Assembly (NCBI RefSeq): GCF_024228675.1
Contig: NZ_CP100461.1
Coordinates: forward strand, 3,221,398-3,285,397
Source: Salinigranum marinum
GTDB taxonomy: Archaea > Halobacteriota > Halobacteria > Halobacteriales > Haloferacaceae
Reading direction: 5' to 3'
Length of the DNA stretch: 64,000 nt
In this document: one piece after another, positions 33,331 to 41,438 of the stretch
How the letters are laid out: each line of letters begins with the position of its first letter
How positions within the stretch are numbered: the first letter of the stretch is position 1
The notes under the pieces: model-generated
Databases searched by the model: none
What the model saw: the letters and a program-made list of their open reading frames with translations, nothing else
What the model was told of the DNA's origin: nothing
Made by a program: the position numbers and the translations under genes

Positions 33331-33342
33331 GCGCGCACGGCC

Positions 33343-34896
33343 TCAGAATCGGAACCGAACGGTCGTCCCACTGTCTCTTTCCGTCTCGAAGCTGACATCC
33401 GCACCGAGCCACCGGCTCCCCCACTGAACGATCCACAGGCCGAGCCCGCTGCCGTGGCTCAGCGGCGTCTCCTCCCCGTCGTCGACGACGGCGAGTTCGT
33501 GGTCCGGGATCCCGGGGCCGTCGTCGCGCACCTCGACGACGACCCCCTCACTCGCCACGTCGCCGCCGTCGGCGGTCGCGGCACGCGCCGACACGCGGAC
33601 CCACGGCGAGGGATCGTCGTTGTGCTCGACGGCGTTCTCGACGACCGTCCCGAGCACCGTTTTGAGCACCCGCACGTTCGTTTCGAGCGTCAGGTGCGGG
33701 GGGATGTCGATCTCGACTTCGACCTCGCTGTCGACGTCAGGGGACACGACGTCTGCGACTATCTCGTCGACGACGTCGCCGAGCGAGACCGTCGTCGCCG
33801 CGTCGGACGCCGACTGCATCATTGATTCGAGCGCGCGCGCCTTCTCGCCGAGGTCGGCGAGCGCCTCGGAGCGCGATTCGATCTTCCGTGCCAGCCGGGC
33901 CTCCTCGTCCGGCAACGACTCCGCGAGCACGTCGGCATAACCCATGACGACCGTCATCTCGTTGCGGAGGTTGTGCCGGAGGACGCGGTTGAGCACTTCG
34001 AGGCGCTGCCGGCGGGCCTCGCGGTCGGTCACGTCGTGGAACGCGACGGTCCGCCCGACGGCGCGGCCGCGCGGGTCGTCGGCGCCGGACGAGACGACCT
34101 CCAGCATCCGCCGACGGTCGTCGGTGGTGACGATGGCGACGCCGACGCCGAGGTCCTTGATGGCCGTCCGTCGCCCCCCGGTAGCTCGTCGCCGGGACGA
34201 GGTCGAACAGGTCGAATCGGAACAGGGCGTAGCCGAACGTCAGCCCCGTCACTGCGAGCGCCATCGGGGTGAAGTCGACGGGGGCTAGCGGGCCGAGGGC
34301 GAACGTTCGCTTGACGTGGGCGACGGTCGGCACCGTCGAACCCACGACGAGCGCGACCGTCTGATCGCGGTACAGCGACCCCTGGGAGACGAGCGTCCCG
34401 ATCAACAGTGCCATCCCGGCACCGACGAGCACGTAGCCGTAGGCGGCGTGTACGAAGTGCTAGGGTCCGGGGTCGTACATCACGGTGGCCGCACCGAGCG
34501 TCGGAACGACCCGGTAGGTTGTCCACATGAGCGGCCGAAGCGTCGGTAGCGCGACCACGAGAAGCGTGGCGGTCGGGAACAGCATGATGACGGCGACGTT
34601 TCGGCGGGAGAGATACCCCGACCGGCCGGTGTAGCCGAGCGCGAACGCCAGCCACGCCGGGGCGATGAGCGCCTTCCCGACTTCGATCGGCACCTCGAAC
34701 GCGAGCCGCCACCCCGGATCGAATACCCCGACCGCGACCGCGTACGAGAGCGACCAAACGGTCGCCCCGATCATCAACACCGCGAACGCTACCGCTCCGG
34801 GTTCATCTCGCCCGTACCAGGCCTACGTAGCGAGCGCGAGCGACGTGCCGCGGCCAGCAGGGAGCCGAAGACCAGCGGCGACGCGCCCGGAAACAT
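33343..34896 (-). pseudogene. Decayed 7TM-PAS sensor histidine kinase
   Basis: Homology continues over three reading frames. N-terminal pieces of a seven-helix sensor domain are FPGASPLVFGSLLAAA, then after a frameshift near 34840 SLALAT, then a TAG (about 34825) and AWYGRDEPGAVAFAV. A second TAG at 34460-34462 stands where Trp is expected (GP-stop-HFVHAAYGYVLV). A further frameshift falls in a six-C run at 34174-34179, after FRFDLFDLVPA. Most of the PAS domain is missing between VAIVTTDDRRR and MLEVVSS. The kinase core is intact: phosphoacceptor His in LNRVLRHNLRNE, N-box VVENAVEHNDD, G-boxes DDGPGIPDHE and GSGLGLWIV. The original start was probably 34896, with a GTATTTTTG-type box upstream. 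Part of the intact frame (33343-34107) may still be translated. Confidence 0.88.
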
Positions 34897-35005
34897 ACGC
34901 CGGCGGTCGTCCTCCATACGCAAAAATACACGTTGAAGTGACAGTCCGTTTCAAATTACTGTCTCCCGGCCCGGCCGCCGCAGGCGAGCGAGGCGCGCGG
35001 TCGTC

Positions 35006-36340
35006 TCAGACGGACACCGCGGGTGTCGTGTCGGCGGCCGCTCGCGCGAGGATGAGGACGATGGGGACGAGGATGACCGCGCCGATCACGAACGGCCACC
35101 AGAACCCGACGACGTAGAGCGCGGCCATCGCGGGCGGGCCGACCGTACGGCCCAGGCTCCCGGCACCCTGTGTGACGCCGAACGCGTTGCCCTGCCGGTC
35201 GGCGCTCGCCGCCGTTGAGACCAGCGTCGAGAGCGAGACGTTCAGCAGACTGTTGCCGAACGAGAGGAGCGCGCCGTCGACGAGGAGGACGAGCAGTTCC
35301 CGCGTGAACCACGTGGGTCCCCCGAGCGGCGGGAGCAGTCGCCCCACGTCGGGCGAGAACGGCAACAGTGCCAGTGCGACGAGGAGCGCGAGCGCACCGA
35401 CGACGGCGAGTCGGGACTCGGCGTAGCGCGTCGAGAGCCGACCGACGAGGACGCCCTGATTGATCGCCCCGAGGAACCCGATGTACGTGAGGAAGAAGGC
35501 CGTCTGGGTCGCATCGTAGCCGTAGACGTCGGCCGCGAAGGGGATGAACATCACCTGCACGCCGGAGAACGCGAGCGAGAGCAAAAAGAAGGCCACGACG
35601 AAGCCGCGGAGCCGGAGATCGGCGAGCGCCTCGACGAACCCGCCGACGAGCGTCACGCGCTGTGCGGTCCCGCGGGTGCGCGCCGGCTCGGGGAGAAAGA
35701 ACGCCGCCGAGAGGAGGGCGAGAAGGCTGAGCACCGCGGCACCGAACGACGGCAACGAGAACCGGGTGGCCGGGATCGCCGCGGGAACCAGGCCGCGCAC
35801 ACCGGAAACGACGGCGTCGCTCGCGAGGAGCCCCCCGATCGCGGGGCCGAAGATGAAGCCGAGGCTGAAGGCGGCACCGATGAGCCCCAGCGAGGCGGCA
35901 CGTCTGTCGACCGGCGTCACGTCCGCGACGTACGCTTGTGCCGTCGCGATGTTGCCGCCCATCGCTCCGGCGAGCATCCGCGAGGCGAACAGCGTCGCGA
36001 CGCCCGCGACGAGTCCGAAGCCGGCGAGCACCTCGCCGGCGAGCCCGAAGACGGTCCAGGCGACGACGCTCCCCGCGAGCGACAGCATCAGGACGGGACG
36101 GCGTCCCCGAGAGTCGGAGAGTCGGCCGAGAAGCGGGGCGAAGACGAACTGCATGAGCGAGTACGACGCCGCGAGCAACCCGATGAACACGTCGCTGACG
36201 CCGAAGCTCCGGACGTAAAACGGGAGGATCGGAATGACGACGCCGAACCCCACGAGGTCTAAGAAGACGACGAAGACGACGGTGGCGAGCGCGCGGCGCG
36301 GCGTCGTGAGCCTCGCCGTCGCCGACTCGGGGGATGCCAT
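35006..36340 (-). CDS. Major facilitator superfamily drug/metabolite exporter
   Basis: A 444-aa permease with twelve predicted helices. Motif A appears as GRLSDSRGRRPVLML between helices 2 and 3 and again in degenerate form in the second half (GRLSTRYAESRL). The N-terminus VVFLDLVGFGVVIPILPFYVRSFG is the TetA-type DHA1 signature and helix 5 carries GAAFSLGFIFGPAIGG, the antiporter motif. Such proteins export drugs or small molecules using protons. The substrate is unknown. It starts next to the promoter region of the decayed kinase without obvious link. Confidence 0.9.
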   Translation of the reverse strand: MASPESATARLTTPRRALATVVFVVFLDLVGFGVVIPILPFYVRSFGVSDVFIGLLAASYSLMQFVFAPLLGRLSDSRGRRPVLMLSLAGSVVAWTVFGLAGEVLAGFGLVAGVATLFASRMLAGAMGGNIATAQAYVADVTPVDRRAASLGLIGAAFSLGFIFGPAIGGLLASDAVVSGVRGLVPAAIPATRFSLPSFGAAVLSLLALLSAAFFLPEPARTRGTAQRVTLVGGFVEALADLRLRGFVVAFFLLSLAFSGVQVMFIPFAADVYGYDATQTAFFLTYIGFLGAINQGVLVGRLSTRYAESRLAVVGALALLVALALLPFSPDVGRLLPPLGGPTWFTRELLVLLVDGALLSFGNSLLNVSLSTLVSTAASADRQGNAFGVTQGAGSLGRTVGPPAMAALYVVGFWWPFVIGAVILVPIVLILARAAADTTPAVSV

Positions 36341-36392
36341 ATCGGTTCGGAGCAGCGGTGGCCGCTTCGGCCTGTCGGTCCGTGATCAGTAG

Positions 36393-36977
36393 TCAGCCCC
36401 GGTGGCGGTCGATGACGCGTTTCGCCGACTGCGCCTTCTCCTTCCAGCCGTAGCCGGCCTCATAAACGTGGCGTTTCTCCTCGACGAGGGCCGCGGGCGA
36501 GGCCTCCTCGAAGCCGCCGCGGTCCCACGTTCCGCTCTCGCGGAGCCAGGTCACGACGCTCTCTTTCGTCTCCGGCCACGAGAGCCCGACCATCTCGTAC
36601 CAGGCGATCATCGCGAACACCGCGTTGTCGTGACAGCCCGGGACCGACCCGTACTGGTAGATCGTCCGCAAGGGTTCGACCGTCGGCTCGGAGACCTCTT
36701 CGCGGTACTCGGTGGCCGTCCGGAGGCGGAGCACGCCGTTGCGTTGCGTCACGCGCTCTTCGTGTTTGAGCTGTCGGAGGCCGGCCTCGTGAAGCGCCGA
36801 CCAGTCGATCGCTGCACGGAGGTCGTCCTCTCTGACCGGCGACGCCGACAGCCGCGAGAGGACGTCGATGTAGGCGCGTTCCACCTCGGCCCACGACCTC
36901 CCCTCGAACCGGCAGTCGGTCCCGTGGAGGCTGTTCGTGCTTCGACAGCCCGGACACGGGTAGCTGAAACGCGGCAC
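36393..36977 (-). CDS. Conserved haloarchaeal protein with N-terminal zinc site
   Basis: A 194-aa soluble protein. With a GTG start it begins VPRFSYPCPGCRSTNSLH and has C8, C11, H18 and C22 as likely zinc ligands. The rest is alpha-helical with an internal GCHDNAVFAMIAWYEMVGLSWPETKESVVTWL that includes an isolated Cys-His. An ATATTA-containing box at 37001-37010 lies 24-33 nt before the GTG and supports this start over the longer open frame, which passes through a tandem repeat. I recall similar proteins next to priL in other haloarchaea but cannot assign a function. Confidence 0.72.
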   Translation of the reverse strand: MPRFSYPCPGCRSTNSLHGTDCRFEGRSWAEVERAYIDVLSRLSASPVREDDLRAAIDWSALHEAGLRQLKHEERVTQRNGVLRLRTATEYREEVSEPTVEPLRTIYQYGSVPGCHDNAVFAMIAWYEMVGLSWPETKESVVTWLRESGTWDRGGFEEASPAALVEEKRHVYEAGYGWKEKAQSAKRVIDRHRG

Positions 36978-37020
36978 GGACGCCGGTTGGCGTCGCGCCG
37001 TAATATGTCCCGTGGTCGGC

Positions 37021-37100
37021 GGTGTCGGCAGCCCGTGACAGCTGGTCGACGGTGTCGGCAGCCCGTGACAGCTGGTCGATAGTGTCGGTGGCACGTGAGG
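37021..37100. repeat. 30-bp tandem direct repeat
   Basis: Two copies of 30 bp, starting GGTGTCGGCAGCCCGTGACA at 37021 and at 37051, differ at one position only (the last base). A third, partial copy from 37081 shares about 15 of its first 20 bases. The unit contains no dyad symmetry of note. It sits between two divergent promoters. Confidence 0.85.
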
Positions 37101-37309
37101 ACCGTCCCGATGGCGAACAGGCGGTACCCGGCGGCTCGGTTCCGGCGGGCGGCGTACCGCACGACTGCGACCCACCCGCCGGCGACGTTCACAGCACGCC
37201 ACGGGCTGGGCGCGGCACCGTACTTGAACGTTCGTGACGGCATCCCGGGAGGACGCCGGTGGGGTCCGTTTACCCCGCCGAGACGACGCAGGGACCGCCG
37301 GACCGCCGT

Positions 37310-37317
37310 GTTTATTC
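37310..37317 (+). promoter_or_regulatory. TATA-like box of priL
   Basis: GTTTATTC, 25-32 nt before the priL ATG, consistent with leaderless transcription. Confidence 0.6.
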
Positions 37318-37341
37318 GGCACGCCACGCAACCCGTAGCCG

Positions 37342-38400
37342 ATGGCAACGGAGGTCCGTCACGCCCGGTATCCGTTCTTCACCGCGGCCAGAGAGGCCGT
37401 CCGAGAGGCGGACCTGTCGCTCCCGGCGCTCGTCGCCCGCGACGCGCCGGCGGTCGACAGGGCGCGCGAACGGGTCGAGCGCGCGCTCACGAGCGGGACG
37501 ACCGCACCCGAAGACCCCGAGCAGTGGGATCCCCACGACGACCTGCTCTCGTACCCGATCGCCCGCATCCTGGTGTCGCTTCTGGACGACGGCGCGGCCG
37601 TCGAGAAGTACGCGGCGGCGGAGGCGTCGACGGCGGCCGAGCGGTTCGAGACGGACTACGAGGCCGACGACGACGGCCTGCGGAGCGTCGAGCGCGTCCA
37701 GGTGTCACGGCGGGAGGTGTTCGACGAGTTCGAGGTCGACGCCGATCCCGAGCGCGGCGCGGGACGGCGCGGCAACGACTGGTACCGGCTCCCGGTCGTG
37801 ACGTATCTCTCCCTCGCCGACCCCGACTGGGGCGACGAGTGGCGGCTCGTCAACCGCGAACTGATCGACGGCCGCGTCCGCGTCCGCCAGTCCGAACTCG
37901 ACCGCCTCGTCGAGGAGGCGGTCCACAGGCGGGTCGCCGACGGCCTCCCGTTCGACGTCCGCGAGCGCAACCCCGCGCTGGCCGAGGCGCTCGAACCGGC
38001 GGTCGCGTCCGTCCGGCAGCTCCTCTCTGCGGGACACGCCCCCGCGTCGGGACCCGACGTCGTCGAGCCGTCGCTGTTCCCGCCGTGTGTGACTGCTCTC
38101 CTCGACCGTGCTCGAAACGGCGAAGAGCTCTCGCCGGAGTCGCGTTTCGCGCTCACGGCCTTCCTGGTTGCGCTCGACCTCGACGTCGAGACGATCGCGT
38201 CGATCGCGGGGCTCGACGTCGAGACGACGACGGCGCAGGTGGAGTACCTCCGCGACCGCGAGGGAACGCAGTACCCGTCGCCGTCGTGTGCGACGATGCA
38301 GGCGTACGGCGACTGCGTGAACCGCGACGAGCGCTGCGAACGCATCACACACCCGCTGTCGTACTACAGCGACGCGGTCGAATCGGTCGGGACCGAGTGA
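37342..38400 (+). CDS. priL: DNA primase large subunit PriL
   Basis: A 352-aa regulatory subunit of the archaeal/eukaryotic-type primase. The C-terminal iron-sulfur domain is complete: C249 (LFPPCV), C316 (SPSCATM), C325 (GDCVN) and C332 (ERCERI) would hold a [4Fe-4S] cluster needed for primer initiation, with HPLSYY as the family's final motif. The N-terminal half has the helical domain contacting PriS (DPHDDLLSYPIARILVSLL). Length is normal for haloarchaea. PriS is not encoded in this window. The start is supported by the TATA-like box. Confidence 0.96.
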   Translation: MATEVRHARYPFFTAAREAVREADLSLPALVARDAPAVDRARERVERALTSGTTAPEDPEQWDPHDDLLSYPIARILVSLLDDGAAVEKYAAAEASTAAERFETDYEADDDGLRSVERVQVSRREVFDEFEVDADPERGAGRRGNDWYRLPVVTYLSLADPDWGDEWRLVNRELIDGRVRVRQSELDRLVEEAVHRRVADGLPFDVRERNPALAEALEPAVASVRQLLSAGHAPASGPDVVEPSLFPPCVTALLDRARNGEELSPESRFALTAFLVALDLDVETIASIAGLDVETTTAQVEYLRDREGTQYPSPSCATMQAYGDCVNRDERCERITHPLSYYSDAVESVGTE

Positions 38401-38504
38401 TCGGTCGATCGGTCCGACCACTCGAACGGGTCTTCGTCACCTGAACGGTGCTGGAAAACGGAACCGCGAGGACGACGCGGTAGGACGATCGAGACGGTCG
38501 ACGC

Positions 38505-38702
38505 CTACTGGGAGAGGAAGACGCCGATACCGGCCATCAGGAGGACGAACAGCACGATGCTTCCGACGAGCGCGAGACCGCCGGTGCTCCCGAGGCCGCC
38601 GTCGTCGAACGTCACGCCGATGCCGACGATGACGCCGATGAAGACGGCGACGGCGGCGATGGAGACCAGGATTTTCCGACGCATCTCCGCTTCGATGGCC
38701 AT
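38505..38702 (-). CDS. Small two-helix membrane protein (65 aa)
   Basis: A 65-aa protein with two hydrophobic helices (about 10-30 and 42-62) separated by a Gly/Asp loop (FDDGGLGSTGG). The protein begins MAIEAEMRRKILVSI. I recall similar short proteins beside priL in haloarchaea, so it seems conserved, but it has no known role. It converges on priL. Confidence 0.72.
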   Translation of the reverse strand: MAIEAEMRRKILVSIAAVAVFIGVIVGIGVTFDDGGLGSTGGLALVGSIVLFVLLMAGIGVFLSQ

Positions 38703-38869
38703 TGTCTGCTGTCGCTTCCCCCGACGGTCTGAAAAGTGCTTCGAAGCGGGTGCGAACGCCCGATATCGCCGTCCGGATCCGCCGCTTCGCCACCCCGAGA
38801 CGAAGCTTTAGGTCCGTTCGGCACCTTCTAGCGAACGAAGACGCGGTCGACCGACCGCCCCTACCAATC

Positions 38870-39559
38870 ATGACGCACCCTGCACACACACCCGCGTCAC
38901 AGCACCAGCGACTTCCACCCGACGCGGCCACGGGACGCGCCCTCCGGGCCCGTACCGAGCCGATGACCGTTCGCCCGCTGCGCGACCGCCGGTACGTCGT
39001 CGAGACCGACGGCGGGACGTACGTCGTCGACGTCGAGCGGCGCACCTGTACCTGCCCGGACCACGCCATCCGCGGCGTTCGCTGCAAACACCTCCGTCGC
39101 GTCGCCATCGAGATCACCGAGGGCTGCGTCCCCGCACCGCACGAACGGCCGGCCGTCTGTGCCGTCTGTGGGCGCGAGACGTTTGTCCCGCTCGACGCGG
39201 CCGGCCCACAGCTGTGCGACCGGCACGCGTTCATCCCCGGTGACGTGGTCACCGACCGTGAAACCGGTTCCACGCTCGTCGTCGTCGCCACCACCGGCCG
39301 CCGCGCGGACGCGGTCGAGACCCGCGAGGGTCGACTCGTCGCCGATTACGAGACCAACCGACGGTACGGCCGACACGAACCGGTCGTCGACGCCGTCTAC
39401 CTCGACGACCGTCCGCCGCGGCGTCGGTACCGCTTCCCCGCCTCGCGCCTGCGGCCGATTCCGGGTGCGCCCCGCCTGCCGATGGCCGACCTCCCGGGCG
39501 AGGACAGCGCCGGTACGGGCACGGACACCGCCCTCGCCCGATCCGAGTCGGTCGCCTGA
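38870..39559 (+). CDS. SWIM zinc-finger protein
   Basis: A 229-aa protein with two zinc sites. Residues C60, C62, C72 and H74 (CTCPDHAIRGVRCKH) form a SWIM finger, a DNA- or protein-binding module. A second set follows at C97, C100, C116 and H119 (VCAVCGRE and LCDRH). The C-terminal 100 residues are basic and Pro/Arg-rich with no known domain. The start at MTHPAHT lies after the AT-rich segment at 38804-38811. Haloarchaeal SWIM proteins are common; their partners are mostly unknown. Confidence 0.85.
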   Translation: MTHPAHTPASQHQRLPPDAATGRALRARTEPMTVRPLRDRRYVVETDGGTYVVDVERRTCTCPDHAIRGVRCKHLRRVAIEITEGCVPAPHERPAVCAVCGRETFVPLDAAGPQLCDRHAFIPGDVVTDRETGSTLVVVATTGRRADAVETREGRLVADYETNRRYGRHEPVVDAVYLDDRPPRRRYRFPASRLRPIPGAPRLPMADLPGEDSAGTGTDTALARSESVA

Positions 39560-39683
39560 GTCCGACCACGATCCGGGTGTGGCCCACCGCGCTCGCGGGC
39601 CCATCAGCGGTAGCCCGCGGCTTCGTCGCTCGCGCGACTGGCCATCCCGGTTTAATCCGCTTCGGAGCCTCTCTCTCTTCCCG

Positions 39684-40582
39684 ATGAGCCCCACCGCCGC
39701 GCAATCGACCGCCCCGGTCGCCGACCCGCCGTGGCTCGACCGCACGCAGTTCCCGTTCGACTCGCGGTTCCTCGCGCTCCCCGAGGGACGCGTCCACTAC
39801 GTCGACGAGGGTCCCACGGGGCCGACGCTCCTCTGTCTGCACGGCAACCCGACGTGGTCGTTCCTCTACCGCGAGGTGATCGCGTCGCTCTCGGAGCAGG
39901 TGCGGGTCGTCGCGCCCGACTTCATCGGCTTCGGGCTCTCGGAGAAACCGGCCGCATTCTCGTATCTGCCGCGCGATCACGCGCGCGTCCTCGACCGACT
40001 CGTCGACGAACTCGGACTCGACGACGTCGTTTTTCTCGTCCACGACTGGGGGGCCCGATCGGGATCGACTGGGCGACGCGCCACCCCGACCAGGTTCGGG
40101 TCGTCGTCGTGACGAACTCGTGGCTGTGGCCGAACGACTCGGCACGGATCCGCCGGTTCAGCCGACTCCTCGGGGGGGCGGCCGGCCGCGAAGCCGTCCT
40201 CCGGTTCAACGCGTTCGCCCGCGCGGTCGTCCCGCTCGCATTCGCCGACCGCTCGCGGCTCTCTCGCCCGGTCCACCGGCACTACGTCGCGCCGCTCTCG
40301 ACGCCCGACGAACGCAAGGCGTCGTGGGTGTTCCCCCGCGAACTCGTCGGGTCGAGCGCGTGGCTCGGCGACCTGTGGGAACGACGGGATGCGCTCGCCG
40401 ACACGCCGATGCTCCTGGTCTGGGGTCCCGACGACCCCGCGTTCGGTGACGAACTGGACCGGTGGCGGCGGACGTTCCCCCGCGCCCGAACGGTCACGTT
40501 CGCCGACTGCGGGCACTACGTGGCCGAGGAGCGTGGCCGCGCACTCGCCGCCGCGGTCGAGGGCTTCCTCGCGACGCTCTGA
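39684..40582 (+). pseudogene. Haloalkane-dehalogenase-like alpha/beta hydrolase, frameshifted
   Basis: Two overlapping frames together give a full alpha/beta hydrolase of about 299 aa. The first (39684 to about 40050) has the oxyanion motif HGNPTWSF and ends at VHDWG, the nucleophile elbow with Asp. The second continues with PIGIDWATRHPDQVRVVVV, then supplies the acid in VWGPDDPAF and the base in CGHYVAEE, ending at 40582. The frames switch in a run of six G at 40048-40053; seven G would restore HDWGGPIG, the haloalkane-dehalogenase-like nucleophile motif. All other parts are intact, so a recent mutation or a sequencing error in the homopolymer is the explanation. Start MSPTAAQST at 39684. 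Confidence 0.86.
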
Positions 40583-40589
40583 TCCTCGC

Positions 40590-41012
40590 TCAGAGGTCGT
40601 CGAGCGTCGTCTTCTGTGAGCGACCGACGAACTCGTCGAAGTCCTCGCCGTCGGCGAGGGCCGTCTCTTTCTTCACCCGGTAGTTGCCGCCGTCGGTCGT
40701 GTAGAGGTCGCCCGGGTGGAAGAAGTACCAGTCCTCGCGGTCGAACCGGACGGCGATCCGCGCCTTGGCACCGAAGTTCTGTGCGAAGTAGACCAGCGCC
40801 TCGACCTCCTCGCCGGTGAGGTAGATGGGGTCGCCGGCGCTCGCTTTCGCCTCGATGGCGTAGAAGACCTCGCCGTTGCCGGCAAGCACGTCGGGGAGTT
40901 CGCGGGTCGTCGCGCTGCCGGAAGCGGGGGCGCGCATCACGGCGAAGCCGGCCTCGTCGAGCGCGTTGACGAGTTCGCGCTCCCTGCGGTCGCCTTTCCG
41001 GTTCGAGGACAT
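40590..41012 (-). CDS. hjc: Archaeal Holliday junction resolvase Hjc
   Basis: A 140-aa structure-specific endonuclease that cuts four-way junctions symmetrically. Catalytic residues of the nuclease fold are in place: E11 (GDRRERELV), D41 (ELPDVLAG), E54 and K56 (YAIEAKAS). The conserved Arg/Lys-rich start [10 protein letters not shown] contacts DNA. Hjc is stimulated by PCNA, which is also encoded here. A TTAAAT box at 41038-41043 lies 26-31 nt before the start. Confidence 0.95.
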   Translation of the reverse strand: MSSNRKGDRRERELVNALDEAGFAVMRAPASGSATTRELPDVLAGNGEVFYAIEAKASAGDPIYLTGEEVEALVYFAQNFGAKARIAVRFDREDWYFFHPGDLYTTDGGNYRVKKETALADGEDFDEFVGRSQKTTLDDL

Positions 41013-41036
41013 CGTCCGAGTTCGTCGTCGGGCAGA

Positions 41037-41043
41037 CTTAAAT
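41037..41043 (-). promoter_or_regulatory. TATA-like box of hjc
   Basis: Reverse-strand ATTTAAG lies 25-31 nt before the hjc ATG at 41012, implying a leaderless mRNA. Confidence 0.55.
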
Positions 41044-41141
41044 GAGGCGACCCGTGGCGGTCTCGGTCCGTTCTCGCCGTCTTCGAGGCCACTCCTGACG
41101 CGATCCCCGCAGCCACCGGTTCACGGTGAAACGCCTCGTCG

Positions 41142-41321
41142 CTCCCCAGCCGTCTCGTTCGCTCGGTCGCCCCTCGCGCGCCGCCCGCCTTCGGATCGGT
41201 TCGGTTCGGATCGAATCGCGGTGCGGTGGCGCGTGGCGTCGCGGATGCCGGTTCGCGACCGCGCGCGAGGGATGACTGAGCGAGCGACCAACGGGAGCGA
41301 GTGAAGGAATTGGCTGGGGAG
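41142..41321. repeat. Imperfect inverted repeat, possible haloarchaeal intergenic element
   Basis: CTCCCCAGCC at 41142-41151 is the exact complement of GGCTGGGGAG at 41312-41321, and the inner ends CCCTCGCGCG (41171-41180) and CGCGCGAGGG (41262-41271) also pair exactly. Between these pairs the arms are alike (CTCGTTCGCTCGGTCGC against CTCGCTCCCGTTGGTCGCTCGCTCAG) with one arm about 20 bp longer. GCTGGGGAGG-containing segments are, as I recall, common between genes in haloarchaea. Confidence 0.55.
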
Positions 41322-41438
41322 GACGTGGCCACATCGCTCGAGTGACCGCGCGGTCCTCGCGCTCTCCGGCAACGGTTCCGTACGGTTCCGTTCCGTTCGT
41401 TCCACTTCGTCGGAGACCGAACGACGTATCTAACCGGT

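Larger units (their letters stand above)
36978..37341. other. Intergenic region with a tandem repeat and divergent promoters
   Basis: 364 bp between the zinc-site protein and priL. It contains the promoter box of the upstream gene (37001-37010), a 30-bp tandem repeat (37021-37080, with a decayed third copy to about 37100) and the priL promoter (37310-37317). No gene was recognised. Open frames here are Arg/Thr-rich shadows. Confidence 0.65.
41013..41438. other. Intergenic region with a large imperfect inverted repeat
   Basis: About 425 bp between hjc and ahcY without a believable gene. It holds the hjc promoter and an inverted repeat (41142-41321). Short direct repetition of CGGTTCG/CGGATCG/GGTTCCG-type words adds to low complexity. 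The open frames here are Arg-rich shadows. Confidence 0.6.

Noticed and set aside
39159-39683. Upstream extension of the hydrolase frame into the SWIM gene
   Set aside because: It is an out-of-frame shadow of the SWIM protein; the hydrolase begins at the ATG 39684.
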